From contig NC_056748.1 of the NCBI RefSeq assembly GCF_019279795.1, forward strand, positions 611,309,002 to 611,373,001: 64,000 nucleotides of DNA, given 5' to 3'. Below, in pieces: positions 1-10,818 of the stretch. Positions within the stretch are counted from its first letter, which is position 1, and each line of letters starts with the position of its first letter. Origin of the DNA: Protopterus annectens. Its lineage: Eukaryota > Chordata > Ceratodontiformes > Protopteridae. The position numbers and the translations under genes were made by a program. The notes under the pieces are model-generated. The model ran no database searches and had not been told where the DNA came from. It saw only the letters and a list, made by a program, of their open reading frames with translations.

Positions 1-381
1 CAGGGTCTGTCATTAGAAGACCTGCTTGGTTAAGAGCAGACATTACCAGATCATGTTAAAGCAAAATTATTAGATGCACCTTTGCAGCAGGATGTTTTAT
101 TTGGAGTTAAGGCAGAAGAGGTATTAAAGAAAATGGAGGATAAAGCAAAATCTATGCAAATGGTGAAGGATTTCTCACAGGTTCAGCCTTCTCGGTTTAG
201 CAGAAATTGGCCAACAAAGAATTGGTCCTTTCCAGTTTCAGACAGACCCCAAAGGGGCAGATACAGACTTCCAAGACGCAGAGGTCAACCACAAGGTACC
301 TACAGGCCTCGACACTGGGATGCTTCCACCCAAAAAGAAGGGGAAGACGGGCCTCAACCTTATAAGAAACAGCCCCAATGA
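1..381 (+). pseudogene. DIRS gag-like protein, C-terminal part (copy A)
   Basis: This is the tail of the gag-like protein, readable from base 1 to the TGA at 379-381. It carries the family block DHVKAKLLDAPLQ, the segment EEVLKKMEDKAKSMQ and an Arg/Gly/Gln-rich end (RPQRGRYRLPRRRGQPQG) that would suit RNA binding. An in-frame TAA near base 31 falls in a Trp-Leu-Lys stretch that is open in copies B and C, so the copy is broken. The gag stop overlaps ATG 378-380 of the next frame as ATGA. A structural, nucleic-acid-packaging role is inferred from position and composition; there is no CCHC knuckle in this part. Confidence 0.85.
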
Positions 382-2160
382 CTTCCCACTACAGCTGCCA
401 AGCATCTCTCTTGGCAGCCCCCTTGGGGGGGGAACTGGCACTTTTCAGTCATAATTGGCAAATGATCACCATAGACAAATGGGTTCTCAATATTGTGTCT
501 CAAGGTTACAGGTTCCACTTTCACACTCTGCCAAGGTTAAAAGGAATGCCAAATTTGCCACCAAATCAATGGGCAGAGGCTCAAAGACAAATTACAGCAC
601 TCATGGACATGAGAGCTATTCAAAAGGTACCAACACAGGAGCAAGGACAAGGATTTTACTCAAGACTCTTTCTGGTTCCCAGAAAGGACAAAGCCTGGAG
701 GCCCATTCTGGATCTTTCTTCTCTAAATACTTACCTGGATATTCCGAAATTTAAAATGTTGACACTACAGCAGCTTCTTCCCATGCTGGGCAAGAAAGCT
801 TGGCTCGTAACTTTGGACCTCAAGGAGGCATACCTGCATGTCCCTGTCAGACAAAATTGCAGAAGATACCTCAGATTCTTAGCAGGTTCAATACATTACC
901 AATTCTCTGCACTGCCCTTTGGCTTATCTACTGCGCCCAGGGTCTTTACAAAATGCCTGGCACCAGTAATTGCATTTTGCAGACAAAAAGGAATTCAAAT
1001 TTACCCATACGTTGACGACTGCCTTATTCAAGCAGAGAGCAAAGACGTTCTTCTAAAGCATCTGGCATTTGTAAAAAGACTGCTTATTTGCCTAGGGTAC
1101 ACAGTAAACGAAAAGAAATCAAAACTAGTGCCCTCACAAGAGAATATTCCTGGGTGCCAGCTTAAATACAATGGCCCAGATGGCATATCTCACGCCAGAC
1201 AAGCAAGGACAACTGACTCTATATTTCCAATTGATGGCAACAAAAACCCAACTCCCTGCAAGAAAAATTCTGCAGGCCTTGGGTTACATGGCATCTTGCA
1301 TACTACTAATTCCATATGCCAAACTGAATATGAGGAAACTACAATGGTACCTAAAGACTGTCTGGTCTCAACACTGTCACAGTTTGGAAACAGTAATACC
1401 ACTTATTCCTTGCTTCAACAGGAGTTTCGATGGTGGGCTCAAGCCTGTCATCTCAACAAGGGACAGCCTTTCACTCGACCCACAGCCAGGCAAACACTGA
1501 CAACAGATGCTTCGGATTACGCCTGGGGAGCACACATGGCAGGAAAATGTATTCAGGGCAAGTGGCCCGCAGAACAAAGGCATCTTCACATCAATCAAAA
1601 AGAGATGCTAGCCATACAAAATGCCCTTATAGCTTTCAAGGACGTTCTGCATCCAGGACAACTACTACTAAAGACAGACAACACCACAGTTATGTGGTAC
1701 ATAAACAAGCAAGGGGGCACTCATTCATATCCCCTCTGCAGACCAGCCATGACCTTGTGGAACACAGCTATAATCTATCAAGTTCATCTGCAAGCACAAT
1801 TCCTGCCAGGAGAGAAAAACTTACTGGCAGACGACTTAAGCAGAAACATCATGGATCCGCACGAGTGGAAATTACATCCACAAATGTTCAGGATGATAAC
1901 ACAGAAATGGTGGAGCCCGGACATCTGTTCACATCCTCAATGAATTGCCAGCTACAGAAATTCTGCACAAGGACTTACTACCCACAAGCATGTAAAGTGG
2001 ATGCCCTCTCATTCAGCTGGAAAAACCTACAAGTATACGCTTTCCCACCAATACCTCTCCTTTCAAACGTACTCATAAATCCAGACAAGAAAGGCCAAAG
2101 ATGATCCTGATTGCCCCAGACTGGCCATGCCAGCACTGGTACCCAGTCTTAAAGAACTTA
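378..2160 (+). pseudogene. DIRS reverse transcriptase / RNase H (copy A)
   Basis: The RT has the palm motif LVTLDLKEAYLHVPV around 808-850, the block HYQFSALPFGLSTAPRVF near 895-950, and the catalytic box YPYVDDCLI at about 1003-1029. Family sisters have YLDD here. RNase H follows with TTDASDYAWG (about 1498-1530), the Glu in NQKEML, the Asp in KTDNTTVMWYINKQGG (about 1672-1720) and the Asp in ADDLSR. The frame is lost at about 1142 and regained at about 1400; 1171-1430 reads correctly in another frame. It is lost again near 1930, and the conserved LIAPDWPCQHWYP region lies out of frame by 2105-2160. This would be the polymerase that copies the element RNA, but here it is a pseudogene. Confidence 0.92.
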
Positions 2161-3314
2161 GCACAAGGACCACCATGGATTTTGCCTCAAATCTCACAAC
2201 TTCTGACTCAGCAAAACAATCCGATACTTCACGGCCAGCTCAAGACTTTAAACCTGGCTGCATGGCAGATTCCTTAGTCAAGCAAACAATGCCTCTCTCC
2301 AAAGCTGTTATGGATGTCATTATGGAGGCCAGAAGGTCTAGCACCAGGAAAGCCTATTCGAATAAATGGAAGAGATTCTGTGCCTGGAACCAGGCTCACA
2401 GCCTTGACCCTCTTGTCCCAAACATTCCTCAGATACTACAATACTTGACTGAGATGCTGGACAAAGGCCTCTCCTTTTCATCCATTAAGATCCATGCCTC
2501 TGCCATCTCTGCTCATTACAATACAGATCCACTAATTTTTTCTCATCCTTTGCTAAAACAGTACCTCAGAGGGACAAAAAACAAGACTGCCCCGTACAGC
2601 ACCAACTCCAACTTGGGACCTCAACTTTGTCTTGGAAAAATTAACTTTACCTCCGTTTGAGCCAGCTAACTCATCAGACTTAAAATATGTCTCTTGGAAA
2701 ACTGCTCTGCTCCTGGCAATAACCTCAGCTCGAAGAGTTTCAGAATTACAGGCACTAATGGCAGTGGAACCTTTCATCATTTTCCACCAAGACAGGGTGT
2801 CTTTAAGAACAAACCCTACTTTTATGCCAAAGGTGGTATCGTGTGGCTCTAAACCAAGCTATTCACTTGCCAACTTTTTATCCAAATCCACAGAACAAAG
2901 GGGAGAGACTACTGAATTCCTTGGACATGCACAGGCAGTTATGCTTCTACTTGGACAAAACGAAAGCTTTCAGGAAAACTGAGCAATTATTTGTAGCATA
3001 TGCTGCAGGGAACACAGGGAAAAGCCATTTCAAAACAGACCATTTCAAAATGGATAGGGCATTGTATACGTTTCTGTTATACACACCATGGGAAAACTGC
3101 ACCTAGCAGCATTAGGTCTCATTCCACCAGGGCAACAGCCACTTCAACTGCCTACCTCAGAGGAGTTCCTGCCAAGGACATTTTGGAAGCAGCAACTTGG
3201 AGTTCTGTATATTCCTTCACCAAGCATTATCATCTGCCTCTTTACTCTAAATCCAGAGCTGGCTTTGCCACTGCAGTTCTGCAAGGCCTTATAGCCACCC
3301 TTAATGCCTTATAG
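2127..3314 (+). pseudogene. DIRS tyrosine recombinase (copy A)
   Basis: This is the integrase-like tyrosine recombinase that would insert circular DIRS DNA. Its N-terminal SAM-like domain reads MEARRSSTRKAYSNKWKRF (about 2317-2373). The catalytic domain shows the first Arg in SARRVSELQAL (about 2725-2757), the HxxR box in HSTRATATS (about 3120), a Trp in ATWSS where other recombinases often have His, and the nucleophile Tyr in TKHYHLP (about 3218-3240). Frameshifts near 2585, 2840 and 2990 split it into four overlapping frames. The stop is at 3312-3314. Confidence 0.92.
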
Positions 3315-3346
3315 AACCAGCCACCCTACCTCAGCTTTGGGACTCT

Positions 3347-3455
3347 ACCCAAATGTAATGACTGCAGCAGTGTAACACGATGAACATAGTACAGTTTTGT
3401 ACCTACCATAAATGTAGATGTTAGAGTGTATACACTGCTGCAGTCCAGGTTACCG
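3347..3455 (+). repeat. ICR of DIRS copy A
   Basis: The segment consists of the complement of the left terminus (ends gatgaacat) followed by the complement of the right terminus (agtacagttttgtacctacc, then ataaatgtagatg). Its outer halves, tgactgcagcagtg and cactgctgcagtcc, can pair. This internal complementary region is used in the DIRS circularisation model. Confidence 0.85.
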
Positions 3456-3590
3456 TCCCTCTTACTTGTTGGTACTTACCCTAGTATTCTACCCTTTGCT
3501 ACCTATGGGGAGTATTTGCTGGTAACAAAGTATTTGTTTGCTTTTCTTATGTATGTTTTATTAGCAATTTACATTGCCTACCTTTTTGGG

Positions 3591-3820
3591 GGCACCTGAC
3601 ATCTGGGGCAAGAAAAACTGAAGAAAATGGCATCTGCTGCATCTTATATACCCCTGGCGCACTGACGTCAGGGAAGAAGCAACAGCAACCGACGCTGGAC
3701 CAAGACTTTGGAACTCGGGCCGACTGTTGGACCGCCTGATGGCAGGATAACCCAAGTGTAATGACTGCAGCAGTGTATACACTCGAACATCTACATTTAT
3801 GGTGGGTACAAAACTGTACT
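3591..3820 (-). repeat. Right inverted terminal repeat, DIRS copy A
   Basis: Reads as the reverse complement of the left ITRs of copies B and E, including tgactgcagcagtg, the CRE-like palindrome TGACGTCA (3663-3670) and the block ggcaagaaaaactgaag. Confidence 0.88.
3615..3670 (-). promoter_or_regulatory. CRE-TATA-initiator promoter-like array in right ITR
   Basis: Read on the - strand: palindromic TGACGTCA (3670-3663), TATATAA starting at 3650, and an initiator-like TCAGTTTTTCTT whose A is at 3619. The TATA-to-A distance is 31 bp, the same as in the left ITRs of copies D and E. Because the repeat is inverted, this copy would transcribe inward and antisense. Confidence 0.5.
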
Positions 3821-4098
3821 TATTATTTTTACATGAGGCAGTATGTCCATTCTCATAATGCATGAACTTCAGTGCAGGCTGCTAAAAATATGTGAATGTC
3901 AGTGCCCCAAAGACGGTTAAAAAATAAATTCTGGATGTCAGGGTGCAAAGCACAGTCAAAGAATCCACTGTACGTAATGGATTTCAATGCCCCACAGTTT
4001 TAAATTGATAGAATGTCTGCTGCTCACTCTCTTGAGAAAAGAGGAATAAGTGGGAAGCAACTCCACATTGAACAGAAAAAGGCTCTGCTTTGTGATTC

Positions 4099-4134
4099 TT
4101 GATTGGCTCATATGCTGGTATATGAGCCAATCAA
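4099..4134. repeat. Perfect 15-bp inverted repeat with 6-nt loop
   Basis: Arms TTGATTGGCTCATAT (4099-4113) and ATATGAGCCAATCAA (4120-4134) are exact complements around gctggt. Each arm carries a CCAAT box on one strand. Confidence 0.9.
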
Positions 4135-4980
4135 AAATTGCAAAATGTCTCTCAAGCAACAGAAAACTACAGTTAACTGGCATCTGCCAATCACCACGGG
4201 TGCAGGTTAAGTGAGATTTTACTGAATTAAGTGCAGACGTGCACTGCAGACACTTAGTGCTGGCGACTAAATATGCAACATGCAGTTTCCAAACTTGACC
4301 ATCCTTTGGTGTATAGCTGTTACAACCAACATGCTAAAATTATAATACTTTTATTACCAAATGGCAAAATGTTGCACACACCTTCTCTGAAAATTTTGGA
4401 CACATGCACCTACACTGTTGCTGTATGTGCATACTCTCTCCAAACCTATACTGCATACTTGCATTAACAGACTCTGGCGGTGTTCTTTGGCTATCCTTGC
4501 AGTAGTGATGACTACCTTGTTGGGATGTCCTTGGACTTCCCATTGTTATGGTCCTGCAGATCCTTTGGCATATTGTTTCCTGGTAGGATTTGTTCAGAAT
4601 GTATAACAAATGTCCCAGTGGGGCTGCTTACTACAGAACTGGGCAGATGTTTGTGGGGCATGTTGTCATACCTTGGATGTAGCTGTGGAACCTCTTAACC
4701 AGATGTCATTAGTTGCAGTTAGGTGTTGCATTTAATTGGTGGTGGAAGGAAATGCCCAAACGTCTGTGGCTATACAAAATGCCACCAATTTTAATTTTTT
4801 TCTAGTTAACTGTGATATGTAGGTCTAAGAAATAGCTCTGCATGAAAGCTGTGAGGTAAAAATTAAAGCTTTGTAAATGTTTGAATGTGGATTATTGCTG
4901 TGTCTGGATGCTAGGGGCACACGAGTAACATGGGGGTTGAGGTTTATTTAACACCCCCCCATTTTAAATGTGAGATAAGT

Positions 4981-5004
4981 ATATATATATATATGTGTGT
5001 GTAT
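4981..5004. repeat. AT/GT microsatellite
   Basis: Seven AT units are followed by GT units. Confidence 0.9.
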
Positions 5005-5278
5005 AAAATGTATGCATCTTTTTTTTATAGTATTTACAGATCACATGCTAAGCTGCAGATTAGTTTGTAATCTGTAAGTGCATTATTTTAAGTTGTATGA
5101 TTACACAAAGTTGTGCTCAAGCATACTTGTCTGAAATGTAAAATGAACTATGTTCAGACAAGAATGCTCAGATTTAGTTTCCCTGCTGAGTATGCTGTGT
5201 TCACGTTAGTTTCCTCCAGGTGCTTCCATTTCTCCCGCATTGCAAAGACACATGGATAGGCACATTGGTATTTAAACT

Positions 5279-5305
5279 GTGTGTGTGTGTGTGCGCGTGT
5301 GTGTG
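5279..5305. repeat. GT microsatellite
   Basis: A run of GT units with an internal GC-GC interruption. Confidence 0.9.
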
Positions 5306-5956
5306 AGCGAATGATAAGAAGAAACACCTAGTAGTCTACCCTGACTTGCCTTTTTAAACTCTGGATGATGGAGGCTGCTTACTGGGTTCCTGTAGGAGTT
5401 TGCTACAACTCTTGAGCATGGATGGATTTTTGTATTAGCAGTAGTGAGTTGACTCAAAATAAGACGTTTCTAAACCCTCCTGACTGTACCACATGCTTTA
5501 TATGCATCCATCCTCACTCAATTTTGCTGTGCTTTATTTGGATGCTGTCCTGCAAGGGGTGGAGTATTGGGACTGTCCTAAGGATTAGATGGTACTTTAC
5601 CTTTTAGGATGGAGTACTTGGCTAATAAAGCCTGTTTGCAATTTATATTTTATCTACTTAATATCCTAATTGTCCTGCCCCACTGTGTAGTCTGGTGTAG
5701 ATTTCTGCAACTCATTTTCAGCACGCTGTCAATGGAATATCTATGTTTAATGTACTTTTAAGTTAAGGCTCCTAAAGTAATGGGATGCCTTAAATTCAAA
5801 AGTAGCAGTTTGGATAAGTTCTTTATTTTATGTGGTAGAAGATATTTTAATAGTTATTGTAATGTGTCCTACTTTGGAGATCTATGAAGTATGACAGTTG
5901 GACAATTTTCAGCATAATTATTATAAAAGTCATTCATTCTTGATGCAATTGTTTAG

Positions 5957-6074
5957 GTTCACCAACACTTTACTTTCCGCCTGTGAAAACTCCTGCACAA
6001 GTAAAAAAGAAACACACTAAGCACTGCTTTCTATGTGGAAAGAAAACCGGATTAACAACCGGCTATGAGTGCAG
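5957..6074 (+). CDS. ZFAND4: ZFAND4-like protein, penultimate coding exon (first half of AN1 zinc finger)
   Basis: A host exon of 118 nt. It follows an acceptor AG (5955-5956) and ends before a strong donor GTAAGA (6075). It is open in one frame and reads ...PPVKTPAQVKKKHTKH, then CFLCGKKTGLTTGYEC and the first two bases of an Arg codon. These give C-x2-C-x11-C, the first three zinc ligands of an AN1 finger; a Lys-rich run precedes them, as usual. The last codon is completed by the first base of the exon at 46003, so the intron is phase 2. AN1 proteins act in ubiquitin-related pathways, and ZFAND4 also has an N-terminal ubiquitin-like domain outside this window. ZFAND4 is preferred over ZFAND5/6 because of the C-terminus in the next exon. 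Seen: splice sites and ligands. Inferred: exact orthology. Confidence 0.85.
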
Positions 6075-7282
6075 GTAAGATTTACTCTTGCAGTATTTAT
6101 CACCTTTGCAGTTTGGAAATGAATTACTGTAGAAGATAACATATTTGTATTAAATCACTTTTCACCTTCTAATTCCTACCAAGCCTGAAATCCCACTGTA
6201 GTTCTCTATTCTTAGTCATCTTTTCCTGCTAACCTGTTGTGTAACATTTCAGTAATAAGTCCTTTTGACTTCTTGGAGGTTAGAGTGTAGTCTCTGCACT
6301 CTGTGCTGTCCAGACAGTGTAAGATTGGTATTTGGGATTTTTATTGTGCATCTGCCAATTACCGTCCGAGTCCGTGGGTGTATGTAGAAGAGATTTCAGA
6401 AGTGTGTGCAGATCCCAGCACACATTTTGTAGCCCTCTACTATAGCTGCTGTTAGTGCTATGCAACTGTCATCTGTCTTGTATTCTAGTTTCTGCTGAGG
6501 TAGCCCAAGTAGTATGATCCTTTATTCCACTGTCAAAAAAATCTAGCCTAGACTTCACAGTTTGTTGATTTTTCCTCTGATGTTATGTGCGATTTTTTTT
6601 TTTTTGCATTATTCTTTGATATACCAACTTTTATTTTTGCGCTGCTTTTTCTCCCGCACAGCTGATCATCAGCTGACCCCAGTGCCGCCTCATTCATCAG
6701 GCCTGCACCCCAGACTTTTTCCATATTAGGTTTGGAATGGCAAATAGATTTGAGGACTCCTGGAACAGTGTCATGCTGCTGTCATGGCAGTATTGCTCCT
6801 ATTATCCCTGCTGTTGCATACTTGCAGTAAAACCTCAAGGGTCAGATATGCAGTAGTTGGCAGCAGTGAAACATCCCTCACGTCAAGGGGCTGATGCCAA
6901 CAGGATGTCCTTCCAAACCTCATGCATAACTTTGCAGTTGTTTCACCAGCAAAATTGGACTGCACCCCCCCCCCCATATGGTGCATAACCATCCTCCCAT
7001 GCCAGATACTCAGACACCCAAGCTGCTGACCGAATCCAGGCTGCCTTGTATTAGTCAGGGTTTTGTCCCTCTATACTACAGCACTTGGCTCTAAGGTACC
7101 ATCTTTTGATACATCCATTTCAGATTTTTTTAGAACACGTGCAAAAAAAAAGGGAAACTGTTGAACTAAATCTTTTCACTCCAAGCTGTCCTTACCCAGT
7201 GCAGAAGAATTAGGGTTTGCTATACCTAAATGAAAACAGTTTTGCATTTGGATCCAGGATCATTCTCTTGCGTACGACAGTA
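6075..7282. other. Start of the large ZFAND4 intron, no gene seen
   Basis: Begins with the donor GTAAGA. It contains a short poly-T (6594-6604) and a poly-C run near 6965-6974, but no supported coding sequence. Confidence 0.6.
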
Positions 7283-7284
7283 AG

Positions 7285-8260
7285 ATGATGGATATTTTGT
7301 TAGACAGCAACAATTATGTGAGGGTCTCTATTAATGAGGTGCATATTGCATGCAAAAAAGTTTACATAGCACTCATTGATTCGGTATTGGAGGGTTGTAT
7401 AGATGGACTTTCAGATTCGTACACAAGGAACCAAGAGTACAGTCTATCTTTGGGATTCCACCGAAGGTCCACAAAGATGTACAAGATTCCCCCCTTGAGG
7501 CCCATTGTAGCTGCTAGTCAGTCTGTCACTGCACCCATTGCTAAATATTTAGATCACAGGTTAAAGAACCTGTCTGTGGGTGCATGTAATGTGCTGAAGG
7601 ACTCATGAGATTTTTTAAAAAGTGTAAAGGGCAAACAGATAACCAAAGAAGTCATTTTTATTACTATTGATGTGGTGGACCTTTCCATTTCTATTCCCCA
7701 TAGAGCTGGCTTAGAGTTTTTTGAAGAGATTCTAAGGAACGGAAATAATTTTCCTGAAAAAGGATTTGTTTCTGCTGTCCTCATGGAATTGGTATTAAAC
7801 AACAATTTTCTCTATTTTGAAGGGGAATATTTTTGACAGTTAAAGGGAGTTGCCCTGGGGGCCATGTGTACCCCCCACTTATGCAAACCTAGTAATGGCT
7901 TGGTGGGAGCAAAAGTATGCGTTTAATTCAGTATTTAAGGATTGTTGGGCACTATACAAATGTTTCCCTGGCGATATCTGTATATTTTGGACAGATAGTG
8001 AGGAGAAATTTATGAACTGCTTTGAATACATTTCCAATAGTACTGATTTTTTTTTTTTTTAGATTCACATGTAGGTTATGACAGTATTGACTTTTTGGAC
8101 GTCCATATTAGGAAGAGTAGTAATGGGTTTGAATCAAAAGTACACAGGAAGGAGACCTATTGTAATTCATTTTTGTACTTTTCTAGTGCCCACCCATACT
8201 TCCAAATGAAAGGAATAGTGAAGGTTCAATATGTAAGTGGTAGTTGGATGACCTCTGACA
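7285..8260 (+). pseudogene. PLE reverse transcriptase
   Basis: The segment shows PLE-type RT blocks in order: KIPPLRPIVAASQSVTAPIAKYLD (about 7480-7555), the motif A region VIFITIDVVDLSISIPHRA (about 7651-7707) with its catalytic Asp, GVALGAMCTPTYANL (about 7847-7890), then a decayed active-site box where the second Asp pair would lie (FPGDICIFWTDSEEKF, about 7966-8010). The thumb block DFLDVHIRKSSNGFESK follows at about 8089. TGA at 7606-7608 and TGA near 7834, plus a poly-T run at 8048-8060, interrupt it. PLE RTs are related to telomerase RT. This copy cannot make a full protein. Confidence 0.85.
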
Positions 8261-9110
8261 ATGATTTTTTGGATGAGTGTGACCTACTAAAATGTATGGT
8301 TTTAGAAAGAGGATACCCAGAGACCTTGATTAAGGAAATCCAGGAAGAAGTATTGCAGCATAGGAAGGACAGATTTACACCAATTTTACATTCTGGTGAT
8401 ACAGGTATAAAAGCAAGGGTAACGAGCAATGGGGACAGTGACTCCTATGAGAATGCCTTTATTGTGAATTTTAGTGGTGGTGCGCAGGTCATTAGAGACA
8501 TTGTCGAGAGGGAATGTAACAAATTTTCCAAGCTGTCTGATTTGAATTTAAAATTTGATATTCCACTAAAATTCATCTTCAGGAAAGGTAGATGTATTGA
8601 GGACCTTATGGAAAACAAATTTGGGGGAAACTTAATTCGAAAAGTGGGTACCTTCAAGTGTGGAGCATGCCAACAATGCCCTTTTATAGCTGATACTTCT
8701 GAAATTACTGTCAGTAACAGGAATAGACACATTACCTCCAAATCCTATTTTAATTGTGAAAGTAAGGGACTTGTTTACATTGCAGCCTGTAAGAAATGTT
8801 AAGTGTTTTTCATAGGTAAGGCAGAAAGGCGTTTAAAGTAAAGAATATATGAGCACCTTTACGACATTAGGAGGGGTAACAACAGAAACGCATTATATAA
8901 ACACACTTTGAGCAGTGAAGGTGGTGCTTACACTTTTTTTTGCATTAAATGAAGTGGTAATGGATGGTAGGGGCGGTTCTTGGTAGACCATGTTGGAATA
9001 TAGAGAGGTTTACTGGCAACTGGTATTAGAAGCCAATAGGTGGCCGGGTTTGAACGACATGGTCTCCCTAGCCCCAGTTTTAAAATTAAGAGCAGCAAAG
9101 TTATGAATTT
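8261..9110 (+). pseudogene. PLE linker and GIY-YIG endonuclease
   Basis: After the RT thumb, the frame 8095-8802 continues to a Cys-rich linker, KCGACQQC (about 8659-8682), which is the C-x2-C-x2-C type seen between RT and endonuclease in PLEs. The endonuclease follows as GLVYIAACKKC, a stop at about 8800, VFFIGKAERR and RIYEHLYDI. These match the GIY...YIG core and its following Arg and Tyr/His helix, with GIY degraded to LVY. A second stop lies near 8839. The C-terminal WI-type segment is barely readable beyond 8940. The endonuclease would nick target DNA for priming. Confidence 0.82.
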
Positions 9111-9380
9111 CACACACGTGGTTTGAAATATTGTTCAAGATTGATTTTACTTGATTTTTTTTTACATTCATTTATTAATTTTTTATATCCATCTGTTTAT
9201 TTACTACAGGTTTTGAAAGTGTGTTTTTAGATATTTAAGTGTTTTAAACAGGGAAACGTATTTATTGTGCTTGTTTTTAAGGGATGTTTAGAAAAGGGTT
9301 AACATTGAATTCAGTGTCACATGATTTTAAGTTTTGGCAGTGTGCAAAGGTATAAATGGGGAGGGGTTTGGACTGTCAGC

Positions 9381-9445
9381 ATTTTTCTGATGAAGTTGGA
9401 GACGAAAACGAACTGGTAGTAGTTTCAGCGTTATCGTTGTGTGCT
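9381..9445 (+). ncRNA. Hammerhead-ribozyme-like motif at PLE 3' end
   Basis: CTGATGA (9387-9393) matches the hammerhead core. It is followed by a short stem GTT/GAC and then GAAA (9404-9407), then AACGA, which can pair with TCGTT (about 9433-9437). One extra A lies in the core and the base after the stem is G rather than A, C or U, so cleavage is doubtful. Confidence 0.5.
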
Positions 9446-9500
9446 TTGTTGTGCTTTGCTTGCTGTGGAACACATTAAATGTTTTAAGGTGGTTACGGGT

Positions 9501-10502
9501 TGCTGTTGCTTTTTTCCTATTTGCCATTCTATTGTTCCTTGTCTTCTACTGTACCTGTTATGTTGGGCTACCTGCATCATTTATACTGGCTTGGGTTGTT
9601 TCATTCTATAGGGAAAGTACAATTTATTTGCATTTGCATTTGCATTTGCCTTCTTGCTAATATGTCATTGGATTTTTGCTGTTCTGCAGCAAAATGTATG
9701 TTTTGGTGCAGCTTGCTTGTCAGGGTTACAGAACTTACCAGATAGCAAGTTTTAAGTTTGAATGTTTATGAAGTTAACTTTGGATCCCTCAAGCTAGAAG
9801 ATTCAGCTGATAGTGGTTTTATTCCAGAAGCCACATTTTTCTTGACTGACACATGCTTTGTCTAAAGTGAAATGCTTTATGAAACTGTAGTTACAAAGTG
9901 AGTATCTACTGTGTTTCTAAATGTCTGTTCAACTTTTTCTTCATAAAAATGCAAAAACAGTGTGTGGCATCTGTTGACTCCTAGATGCTCGCAGTTAACT
10001 GAAATATGAAAGGTATTGGTAAATATAATCAGTTGCCTATCTTTCATGAAAGGTGACCAAGGTCTACCATTCTCAAAGCAAAATCACTGAGAGTGGCTTG
10101 CCCTTTCTCTTAGGGTAAAAACAGCAAAATGTTTGAAGATGCTGACAGAGCATTCATCATAAGCAGTTATTACATCTGCAGCCACATTTAAGAAATATTT
10201 TACTCTCTATATTTTGGAGTCTACAGCTTGAACAAATTTACAAATATTACAAGCCTGTTTAAGTGCAAGGGTAAGGATGCTGTGATAGTTACGTTAAGTG
10301 ATATCCTGTAACTGTCCACCACACAATTGCCTTAGGGAGTGTTTGAGACTCTGTTGTGAAGTTGATTAACATGTTTTAGCTTTGTTGTCGAAGTAAGTGA
10401 TAGCTGCTGTCATTGCAGACCCAGCAAGTAATGATTGCAGTTAGTCAATATAACAAAGTAAATATTGTGTGTGGCTTTACGGGTAATGTTACATAACAAG
10501 TG
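9501..10502. other. Intronic sequence, no gene seen
   Basis: AT-rich sequence with a short tttgca tandem near 9630-9650 and no supported coding sequence. Confidence 0.6.
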
Positions 10503-10705
10503 ATGTTCGTGTTTCACTGTTGCAGTCATTACACTTGGGTTATCCTGCTGTCAGGCCACCCGCAGTCAGCCTGAATTTCAAAGTCCTGGTTCGGCATCTG
10601 TTGCGGTCGCCTCTTCCCTGACGTCAGTGCGCCAGGGGTGTACAAGATGCAGCAGACGCCATTTTGTTCAGTCTTTCTTGTTGCGCGGTGCCCGAAGCAA
10701 AAGCA
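10503..10705 (+). repeat. Left inverted terminal repeat, DIRS copy B
   Basis: Complementary to 15811-16026. It contains the CRE palindrome TGACGTCA (10619-10626) and the initiator-like tcagtctttcttg (10668-10680). The TATA position is degraded to gtgtacaaga. Confidence 0.88.
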
Positions 10706-10818
10706 GTTCGCAAGTGCCGGTCGGCTGACTCCCGAGATTTTCGAATTTGAATTTCGGATCCGAAGTCTTCAATAAAGCTAAGTACCCCGTTGGGAAAACT
10801 TTTTCTTGCTCCAGACCG

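Larger units (their letters stand above)
1..3820 (+). mobile_element. DIRS retrotransposon, family I, copy A (5' end outside window)
   Basis: The order gag tail, RT/RNase H, tyrosine recombinase, ICR and inverted terminal repeat identifies a DIRS element. The left part lies before base 1. The right end is placed at 3820, where the sequence matching the ICR (ending ctgtact) stops. All three reading frames carry shifts or stops, so the copy is dead. Confidence 0.93.
3821..5956. other. Intronic sequence, no gene seen
   Basis: AT-rich sequence between DIRS copy A and the ZFAND4-like exon. I see only short spurious ORFs, a perfect hairpin (4099-4134) and two dinucleotide repeats. The end of the interval serves as the 3' end of an intron (AG at 5955-5956). 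Confidence 0.6.
7283..9500 (+). mobile_element. Penelope-like element, 5'-truncated copy
   Basis: RT and GIY-YIG endonuclease remnants lie in the correct order, followed by a 3' region with a hammerhead-like fold (9387-9440). The start is approximate because the N-terminal ORF is missing. It lies in the host intron in sense orientation. Confidence 0.85.
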
